The notes under the pieces were generated by a model that made no database searches, was not told where the DNA came from, and saw only the letters and a list, made by a program, of their open reading frames with translations. A stretch of DNA of 10,734 nt from the NCBI GenBank assembly GCA_026991065.1, contig JALXCG010000810.1, forward strand, positions 1 through 10,734, given 5' to 3'. Positions 1 through 5,512 of the stretch are shown one piece after another; within the stretch, counting starts at the first letter, position 1; the number at the start of each line of letters is the position of its first letter. This DNA comes from JALXCG01 sp026991065 [NCBI: Gemmatimonadota bacterium]. GTDB lineage: Bacteria; GCA-2686955. The translations under genes and the position numbers were made by a program.

Positions 1-141
1 GGCATGAGCGGAAAACTCCTCGTGTATCGATCCGGGAAGAGAGGCAGCACCGGCGGGTTCTCTGGAACCTCGTCTTGGACGCAAACTTACGCGGCGTACC
101 GGTCTGGTCGAGTGGGTCTTTGAATTAATTCGACTCGCTGG

Positions 142-171
142 TTGACCCATCGAGAATTCAGTCATTAACAT
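142..171 (+). promoter_or_regulatory. Possible sigma70-type promoter for the envelope operon
   Basis: TTGACC at 142-147 matches the -35 consensus at five of six positions. With an 18-base spacer, TAACAT at 166-171 matches the -10 consensus at four of six. It sits in the only AT-rich island upstream of the first gene and would give a leader of roughly 140 bases. The -10 match is weak and the spacer one base long, and promoter consensus in this lineage is unknown, so this is a candidate only. Confidence 0.3.
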
Positions 172-311
172 TAATAACTTGCGGGCGACCTGTCTAGGAG
201 CCTGTTGCAGCTGGCAACACAGCAAGAAAAGCGGGTCAGATCCAACACCCGCGCGAGCCCGGGTGCCAAGCCCACGGGTTCTCTCATATCTGGAATATCC
301 CTTGCCCCCCC

Positions 312-317
312 GAGGAG
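312..317 (+). promoter_or_regulatory. Ribosome binding site deciding the start at 322
   Basis: GAGGAG lies just upstream of the ATG at 322. It supports that start over the in-frame TTG at 205, because the protein from 322 begins directly with a signal peptide, whereas the extension would bury the signal peptide behind 39 polar residues. Confidence 0.75.
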
Positions 318-321
318 ATCC

Positions 322-2052
322 ATGCGCTTTACGACATCCCTTGCCCTCCTGGGCCTGACTCTTCTGGCCGGTGGCTCCGCCCTGGCGGGTGAAGAGCGTT
401 GTGCCGTGTCCGAGTTGATGACTGCCACCTGGTGCGGTTACTGCCCCTACGCCGAAGAGGCCCTCTTGCGGCTTGAGGATGAGTATGACCGCAATCGGTT
501 CCTGGTGATGGCGTACCACGTGGATGACGAGTATTCCAACAGCGAATCGGATGCCCGGATCAGCTACTACCACATCTCCGGTACACCGACCAATGCGATC
601 GACGGATCGCGTTTGATCGTAGGGGGCTGGGACGGTGTTTACAATTCCTACAAGAGCCAGATCGACTCCGACCTGGCGACCGAGTCGCAGGTGTCGATGC
701 GCATCAGCGGCTCGATGATCGACACCCAGGTCGATTACGCGGTCGAGGTCACCGCAAACAGCATGCCCGACTATGTAACCCCACGTCTCTACGTCGCGCT
801 GGCCGAGCGCGGCTTGTGGGATGACGGGGCTGAGATGCGACCGGTCGTGCGGCGCATCGTCGGCCAGGATCTCGGCGGTCTCGCCGCCGCGGGGGATCAA
901 GTCCTGATCACCGGCTCCTTTACCATGGAAGAGGGTTGGAATCCGGCCGAGATGGAGGTGCTGGCCTTCATCCAGGATGATGGCAACGGCAGGCGCGTCG
1001 ACCAGGGGGCGCGAATGTTCTTCACCGATTTCGACGTCCCCGTTCGGTTGGTTACCGCCGCCGAGGACTCGGTTCGGACCATCAAGACCCACTTGACCAA
1101 CCCCAACTCCTATCCGATCGATATGCGGATGCAGATGGCGGATATGTCCGAGGAGGGGTGGATGGGCACCTTCTGCATTCTGGAGTGGGGGATCTGTCTG
1201 CCCGACTCGATCGACATCACCATGCCGCCGGATTCCACGGTGACCGTGAAGTTGCAGTGGATCGACACCGGCGCCACTGAAAAGACGGTGACCTCCAAGT
1301 TCCTGCTGAAGACCGGCGAGAACTTCGACACGGTGCGCGGGGTTACCTACACCGCGCGTTCGGGCAGCGTCGATCTCGGAGTTGCGGAACTGGTGATTGA
1401 TGACGATACCGACGGGGGCAGCAACGGTAATGGTGATGGTGTGCCGCAGCCGGGTGAGATGATCGAGTTCACCATCCGGGCGCAGAATGGCGGCAATCTG
1501 CTCGCCTATGATGTGAGTTCGCGGATGACGGCGAGCGAAACCAAGATTTATGTTTTCGAGCCCAACTCAACCTACGGCGACATCGCCGCCGGCGCCACGG
1601 TGGACGGCACCGTCGGCCGCTTCGCGGTCGACGAGACGCTTGAGCCCGGAATGGTCAATTTCTATGTTGCTTTTGAAGATGGTGAAGGGCACGAGATGAT
1701 CGACACGCTGGAGGTCGAGATCGGCGCGCCCACCGGCATCGCTGGCGAGAATCCGACCCTTCCCATGCCGCAAGTGACCGCGCTGTTCCAGAACCAGCCC
1801 AACCCCTTCAATCCCCGCACCACCATCAGCTACGACGTGGCCGGTGAGAACCAGCCGGTGCAACTGGCCATTTATGATTTGAGCGGCCATGAAGTACGGC
1901 GGTTGGTGGACCAGCCTCAGTCAGCCGGGCACCATTCGGTGGAGTGGAACGGCTACGACCGCCAGAATCGCCCGGTCGCCAGTGGCGTCTATCTGTACCG
2001 GCTGCGTGTTGGTGAAGAGAGTCATACTCGCCGCATGCTTTTGGTGAAGTAG
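322..2052 (+). CDS. Omp28-like secreted thioredoxin-fold protein with C-terminal FlgD-like domain
   Basis: The product is 576 residues and exported. A Sec signal peptide (about 1-22, cleavage after ALA) leads into a thioredoxin-like domain with WCGYC at 37-41 and the cis-proline motif GTPT at 87-90. This arrangement and the following beta-rich part to about 235 resemble the Omp28-related family. A second beta-sandwich (about 238-345) holds a CX6C pair (C285, C292) that may form a structural disulfide. A third (about 350-470) opens with an Asp/Asn/Gly-rich loop (360-373) of calcium-binding appearance followed by PQPGE. Residues 489-576 form a FlgD-like/T9SS-type-A-like terminal domain with PNPFNP at 493-498 and an ending of SGVYLYRL...RRMLLVK type. 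It probably acts outside the inner membrane as a thiol-disulfide or redox-fold protein; substrate and retention mechanism are unknown. It is first of four linked genes. The stop is repeated in frame (TAG TAG TAA, 2050-2058). The family call is good, the precise function open. Confidence 0.85.
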   Translation: MRFTTSLALLGLTLLAGGSALAGEERCAVSELMTATWCGYCPYAEEALLRLEDEYDRNRFLVMAYHVDDEYSNSESDARISYYHISGTPTNAIDGSRLIVGGWDGVYNSYKSQIDSDLATESQVSMRISGSMIDTQVDYAVEVTANSMPDYVTPRLYVALAERGLWDDGAEMRPVVRRIVGQDLGGLAAAGDQVLITGSFTMEEGWNPAEMEVLAFIQDDGNGRRVDQGARMFFTDFDVPVRLVTAAEDSVRTIKTHLTNPNSYPIDMRMQMADMSEEGWMGTFCILEWGICLPDSIDITMPPDSTVTVKLQWIDTGATEKTVTSKFLLKTGENFDTVRGVTYTARSGSVDLGVAELVIDDDTDGGSNGNGDGVPQPGEMIEFTIRAQNGGNLLAYDVSSRMTASETKIYVFEPNSTYGDIAAGATVDGTVGRFAVDETLEPGMVNFYVAFEDGEGHEMIDTLEVEIGAPTGIAGENPTLPMPQVTALFQNQPNPFNPRTTISYDVAGENQPVQLAIYDLSGHEVRRLVDQPQSAGHHSVEWNGYDRQNRPVASGVYLYRLRVGEESHTRRMLLVK

Positions 2053-2099
2053 TAGTAAACCGCACACGCCATCTCCGAAGTTTTATCGGGAGTACTCTC

Positions 2100-2618
2100 A
2101 TGCGCATGACACGCGCTCTGCTCTTGCTGATCGCCTGCTTCTCCTTTTCGTTCTCCACCAGCCCGGCCTTCGCCGCGGACAAAGCGCCCAGTTTCACTCT
2201 TGAAAAGGTTGATGGGGGGCGCCACAAACTTGCTGATTTTCTCGGCGAAGGTCCGGTGTTGCTCAACTTCTGGGCTTCTTGGTGCAAGCCGTGCAAGCAG
2301 GAGGCGCCTCATCTCATCGAGCTTTACAAAGAGATGCACGACTCCGGTCTGCAGATTGTTGCCATCAGCGTCGACGACGTGAACTCAGTCGGCAAAGTAA
2401 AGACCGCGGTACGCAAACTGAAGCTGCCCTACCCGGTGCTTCTGGACCCGCGTGGCGAGTATTCGAAACGCCTGGGCGTCGCATCGCTGCCAACCAATGT
2501 GCTGCTTGACAAGAACGGCAAGATCGTTCGCACCTTCACCGGTTTCCGACCGGGCGATGAGAAGGAGTTCGCCGCTGAGATCAAGAAACTTCTCGGCAGC
2601 AAGAAAGGTGACTCCTGA
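2100..2618 (+). CDS. TlpA-like periplasmic thiol-disulfide oxidoreductase
   Basis: The product is 172 residues, usual for a periplasmic TlpA/ResA-type thioredoxin. An N-terminal export signal (about 1-25, likely cleavage after AFA) precedes a thioredoxin fold starting APSFTLEKVDG. The active site is WCKPC at 61-65 (C62, C65) in the FWASWCKPC context typical of the family. The cis-proline is P131 in SLPTN, and the strand motif VLLDKNGKIV at 134-143 is also typical. Such proteins reduce or exchange disulfides in envelope proteins using electrons from a membrane partner such as DsbD/CcdA, which is not in this window. LIAC at 10-13 fits a minimal lipobox, so a lipoprotein is possible, but the hydrophobic stretch continues beyond it and AFA cleavage looks better. 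The start has GGGAG at 2088-2092. It lies 47 bases after the first gene and 71 before the barrel gene. Likely partners are the neighbouring WCGYC proteins or the barrel's CX4C pair; this is inference. Confidence 0.92.
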   Translation: MRMTRALLLLIACFSFSFSTSPAFAADKAPSFTLEKVDGGRHKLADFLGEGPVLLNFWASWCKPCKQEAPHLIELYKEMHDSGLQIVAISVDDVNSVGKVKTAVRKLKLPYPVLLDPRGEYSKRLGVASLPTNVLLDKNGKIVRTFTGFRPGDEKEFAAEIKKLLGSKKGDS

Positions 2619-2639
2619 CGTTTCGAGTCGTCGCATTCT

Positions 2640-2662
2640 CCGCCGCCAAACCGATGCGGCGG
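2640..2662 (+). other. Intercistronic GC hairpin between the TlpA-like and barrel genes
   Basis: A perfect 7-base stem, CCGCCGC (2640-2646) with GCGGCGG (2656-2662), encloses a 9-base loop. No T-run follows, so it is not an ordinary intrinsic terminator. It ends 16 bases before the barrel gene's GGAGA. It could protect processed mRNA ends or tune translation of the barrel; stems this short do occur by chance in GC-rich DNA. Confidence 0.35.
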
Positions 2663-2678
2663 GAACCACATGCTTTCT

Positions 2679-2683
2679 GGAGA
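2679..2683 (+). promoter_or_regulatory. Ribosome binding site supporting a TTG start
   Basis: GGAGA sits six bases before TTG at 2690. Starting there gives a compact signal peptide. The nearby ATG at 2683 overlaps this site and is in another frame. The next downstream candidate in frame, a GTG at residue 7, would remove the positively charged beginning of the signal peptide. Confidence 0.6.
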
Positions 2684-2689
2684 TGATTC

Positions 2690-4336
2690 TTGAACAGCAA
2701 ACGCGCCGTGTTGGCGGCAGGGCTGGGGATTGGCATCGCGGGGATTCAGGCAGAGGGTTTCGAGATCGGCAGCATCGCACTGCAGGGGGATGAGCAGCTT
2801 CTGGTGCAGCGCGGCGACGAGTCGTTTATCGACAGCGGCGGTGTCGTCGATCGCGACAAGGAGGTGTTCGAGAGCCGTCTCAGACTTGAGATGCGCTGGC
2901 GCAACTGGGTGCTGGGAGGCCGTTTCGACTATCTCGACCCGTTCTTTTTCGACGACATAGAATACACCGGCTTGCGCAAAGCTTTTCTTGAGTACGAAGA
3001 TGGTGAAAACCATCTGCGCGTAGGTTCTTTCGCGACTCTTTTCGGCCGTGGCTTGGCGCTGAATCTCTTCGAGGATCCGGCCATCAACGCCGACCGGGAA
3101 CTCCTCGGAGTTCTGGCGGAGCGGCGGACCGCCACCTACTCTCTGAGCGCGCTCTGGGGTTCGGGTGCCTATGAGTATTTCGACAAGCCCGACTCCTATA
3201 AGGAAGACAAGGTCGGTGCGGCCTATGCAACCTACCGCTTCCTGCCGCAATTCGAACTGGGCCAGGGGTATGTGGAGACGCGGGATGTGGAGCCCAACAC
3301 CGAGGACTTCATCAACCGCAAGCATCTATCCACGCTGCGCATCGACCTCGACCAGGGAGCCCTCTATGGCGAAGTGGTGCAGAATTTCGTCACCCGGCCG
3401 GATGGCTCGCATCCCCCACACGGCCCGGGCTATGGCGCCTATTTTGAACTCAGTACCTGGGCGGGGCCCATTACTTTGCGCGGCGATTACAAGAATTACA
3501 ATATGCACGAAGAAGCACACACAAGTCTTGGTGTGCCCTGGTCGGAACCTCCCTCGCTGCGCCCGGTCAATGATCTCACCACGCTCAACCGACATGAGTT
3601 CAGCATCAACAAGAACAACGAAGTCGGCTTCTCCCTGGAGGGTAGCTACGATGCCGATTTCGGTGGTTCCTTCTCTCTTTTCTATGTGAAGACCGGGGAT
3701 CGCCGGTACTTCGATCTTGCTACGGGCGAAGAAAAAACCGTGTGGTTGCCGATTTGGCAGGGGGTCAGTGGAATTTCCGGCAGTTTGACCAATCTTTTTG
3801 AAGAAGTGACATTCAAGAGCGATCTGCCTCTGCTCACTACATGGTCTACCCATCTTGTGGCCGACTTCGCCGTGGACGGGCACATCGGTGCGCGCAAAAC
3901 GCAATACACCCTGGGGTGGACCAACGAGGTGGATATCGGCGCCACACAGGGCCTGGTCGTGTCGCTGGAGTATCAGCACACGGACGACACCAAGTTCACC
4001 ACCAACTTTGCGCGTGATTATCCCGGCGAGGACATTCCTGTTTTCCACGACGGGATCGCCACAATCACCTATTCACGCTCTCCCTGGTTGGCCGTGTTTG
4101 TTACCTACGAACGCACAAACGAGGCGAAACATTGGGAAGAGATCGGTTATAAACAAGCTACCGAAGCTCTCCGGGACTCCTATCTGCTCGGAGGGCTCAA
4201 CCTAGATCTTACAGCGCAGACGCGGCTCGGTTTGCAGATCGGGCGCGAGCGCGGCGGGGTAGTCTGCCGCGGCGGCACCTGCAAGTTCATCCAACCTTTC
4301 AAGGGTTGGCGCATGGAATTGGTGCAGCGCTTTTGA
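2690..4336 (+). CDS. DUF6029-like outer-membrane beta-barrel protein
   Basis: The product is 548 residues. A signal peptide (about 1-21, cleavage after IQA) is followed by many alternating-polarity, aromatic-rich strands and loops, and the chain ends in phenylalanine (MELVQRF). Hydrophobic residues at -1, -5, -7 and -9 fit an outer-membrane barrel C-terminal signal, recognised by the BamA machinery in this class. Residues 111-129, with LFGRGLALNLFED, and the ending GRERGGVVCRGGTC...GW resemble DUF6029 proteins of Bacteroidota as I remember them; a profile search was not possible. The N-terminal 25-150 is acidic and strand-rich and may form the beginning of the barrel or a plug. The only cysteines, C526 and C531, form a CX4C pair near the last strand, probably a disulfide. 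The gene sits between the TlpA-like and second Omp28-like genes, so its folding or redox state may depend on them. Substrate is unknown. TTG is used as start codon. Confidence 0.75.
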   Translation: MNSKRAVLAAGLGIGIAGIQAEGFEIGSIALQGDEQLLVQRGDESFIDSGGVVDRDKEVFESRLRLEMRWRNWVLGGRFDYLDPFFFDDIEYTGLRKAFLEYEDGENHLRVGSFATLFGRGLALNLFEDPAINADRELLGVLAERRTATYSLSALWGSGAYEYFDKPDSYKEDKVGAAYATYRFLPQFELGQGYVETRDVEPNTEDFINRKHLSTLRIDLDQGALYGEVVQNFVTRPDGSHPPHGPGYGAYFELSTWAGPITLRGDYKNYNMHEEAHTSLGVPWSEPPSLRPVNDLTTLNRHEFSINKNNEVGFSLEGSYDADFGGSFSLFYVKTGDRRYFDLATGEEKTVWLPIWQGVSGISGSLTNLFEEVTFKSDLPLLTTWSTHLVADFAVDGHIGARKTQYTLGWTNEVDIGATQGLVVSLEYQHTDDTKFTTNFARDYPGEDIPVFHDGIATITYSRSPWLAVFVTYERTNEAKHWEEIGYKQATEALRDSYLLGGLNLDLTAQTRLGLQIGRERGGVVCRGGTCKFIQPFKGWRMELVQRF

Positions 4337-4382
4337 TGATCCAGTCCGTTTTTACCGCAACCCCTCCCCCCGGAGATCTGTC

Positions 4383-5414
4383 ATGAAGCGATCATTGGCC
4401 CTCGGCCTCGTTTTTGGCGTCGCCTGCGCAGCCGGTTCCGCCCAAGCCGCCGACATTATCCCTCGCACCGTTGCCATGGAGCTGTTTACCGCCTCCTGGT
4501 GCGGTTACTGCCCGGCCGCGGATGCGGCGGCGGAGCAGTTGCGCACCGAAGAGGGCCGCGCCGGTACCGTTTTTGTGGAATACCACGTGAGCGACGCCCT
4601 CTCCAACAGTGACGGCAATCTGCGCCAGTCCTACTACGGTGTGACCGGAACGCCGACGATGATTTTTGACGGCATCAGCAAGGTGATCGGTGCCGGCGGG
4701 GATATGTACCCCACCTACCGGCAGCGTTTCGACTCGCGTCGCAACTACTCACCGATGGTGGACATTCGCGTGACCGGCGATATGACCGGCAATACCTGGA
4801 CGATTCAGGGGTCGGTCGAGGTCACCGAGCAGATCTGGCAGACGGGCACGCCGCAGATCCGCATCATGCTGACCGAGGACGATTTGACTGCCGGTGGCCG
4901 GCACTACAACGGGGTGCTGCGTGACCATGTGGTGGACATCCCCCTGAACGGGAAGAGCGTGGGTTCGGTCACCTATATCAACGAGAGCTTTACTCCGAAT
5001 GCTTCGTGGAAGAAGGATGACCTGAATGTCGTCGTGCTGGTACAGGAGACCAACTACAAAGAGATCATCGGCGCGAAGCGTTTGTCCGAGGTCTCCATGG
5101 ATGTCCAGGGCGAAAGCTACACGGTGGCCCGTGGGGAGCACCTGCAGGTTCCGATCTCGCTGGAGAACATCAGCCGCAACGACCAGGATCTGACCATCTG
5201 GATGATCGCCTACCGCACCAACGGCCACCAGGTGGGTCCCAATCCGATCTATTTGGACACCTATTCCATCGCTTCCGGCGCGGCCGAGGAGTATATGCTC
5301 GATTACCCGATTCCCGCCGGCGCGCCGCTGGGTACTTATAAGGTTGCGGCTTGGATCGGTACCAGCATGGACGATACCCTGGAGTGGGACACCTATTCGG
5401 TGACGATCCAGTAA
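4383..5414 (+). CDS. Second Omp28-like secreted thioredoxin-fold protein
   Basis: The product is 343 residues and exported, with a signal peptide at about 1-22 (cleavage after AQA). The thioredoxin-like domain has LFTASWCGYCP at 34-44 (C40, C43) and cis-proline P91 in TGTPTM. A following beta-rich region carries NGVLRD at 176-181, matching a conserved turn of Omp28-like proteins. A final Ig-like beta-sandwich (about 237-343) ends at IQ without a sorting-type tail. It is clearly a paralogue of the first gene in the window in its first ~230 residues, but lacks the calcium-loop sandwich and the FlgD-like domain. Presumed role is an envelope thiol-disulfide or redox-fold protein, perhaps periplasmic where the larger paralogue is surface-directed; this is inference. 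The start has GGAG at 4372-4375. It lies 46 bases after the barrel gene and is last in the operon, 31 bases before the terminator stem. Confidence 0.85.
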   Translation: MKRSLALGLVFGVACAAGSAQAADIIPRTVAMELFTASWCGYCPAADAAAEQLRTEEGRAGTVFVEYHVSDALSNSDGNLRQSYYGVTGTPTMIFDGISKVIGAGGDMYPTYRQRFDSRRNYSPMVDIRVTGDMTGNTWTIQGSVEVTEQIWQTGTPQIRIMLTEDDLTAGGRHYNGVLRDHVVDIPLNGKSVGSVTYINESFTPNASWKKDDLNVVVLVQETNYKEIIGAKRLSEVSMDVQGESYTVARGEHLQVPISLENISRNDQDLTIWMIAYRTNGHQVGPNPIYLDTYSIASGAAEEYMLDYPIPAGAPLGTYKVAAWIGTSMDDTLEWDTYSVTIQ

Positions 5415-5445
5415 ACTTCATGGTTCCGACTCACGTTCACAAGAG

Positions 5446-5485
5446 CGCCCTTCGCACTCGATTCCGGTGCGAAGGGCGTGCTTTT
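5446..5485 (+). terminator. Intrinsic terminator closing the envelope operon
   Basis: A perfect 12-base stem, CGCCCTTCGCAC (5446-5457) with GTGCGAAGGGCG (5467-5478), has a 9-base loop and is followed by TGCTTTT (5479-5485). The outer AAGAG/TTTT ends could lengthen the duplex with one mismatch. The T-run is short and offset by three bases, so some readthrough into the next gene is possible. Confidence 0.85.
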
Positions 5486-5499
5486 GGGTGAGGCCTGTC

Positions 5500-5507
5500 A
5501 GGAAGGA
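5500..5507 (+). promoter_or_regulatory. Strong ribosome binding site of the Clp/RF2 fusion gene
   Basis: AGGAAGGA is five bases from the ATG at 5513, within a purine-rich run. It fixes the start and suggests good translation despite the terminator only 27 bases upstream of the start codon. Confidence 0.7.
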
Positions 5508-5512
5508 AGAGC

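Larger units (their letters stand above)
1..321. other. Upstream non-coding leader with AT-rich island
   Basis: No convincing gene is seen here. Two frames stay open from the left edge to stops at 121-123 and 126-128, so the first ~125 bases could hold the tail of an upstream gene, but neither translation (about 40 residues) is recognisable. Bases 118-181 are clearly AT-rich against GC-rich surroundings and include the perfect 10-base palindrome GAATTAATTC (122-131) and a possible promoter (142-171). A small hairpin with 6-base arms TGTTGC (203-208) and GCAACA (214-219) and a 5-base loop lies in the presumed 5' untranslated region. The reading frame of the first gene stays open back to a TTG at 205, but that extension looks like leader rather than protein. 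Confidence 0.55.

Noticed and set aside
205-321. In-frame extension of the first gene to a TTG at 205.
   Set aside because: It would place 39 polar residues before a clear signal peptide, and GAGGAG directly precedes the ATG at 322.
1786-2049. Treating the PNPFNP terminal domain as proof of a type 9 secretion system.
   Set aside because: The same FlgD-like fold is widespread in phyla where type 9 machinery is absent or unproven, and no such gene is in the window.
2130-2138. Lipobox LIAC in the TlpA-like protein, suggesting a lipoprotein.
   Set aside because: The hydrophobic region before the cysteine is only about seven residues and continues past it, and a good AFA cleavage site follows; kept only as an alternative.
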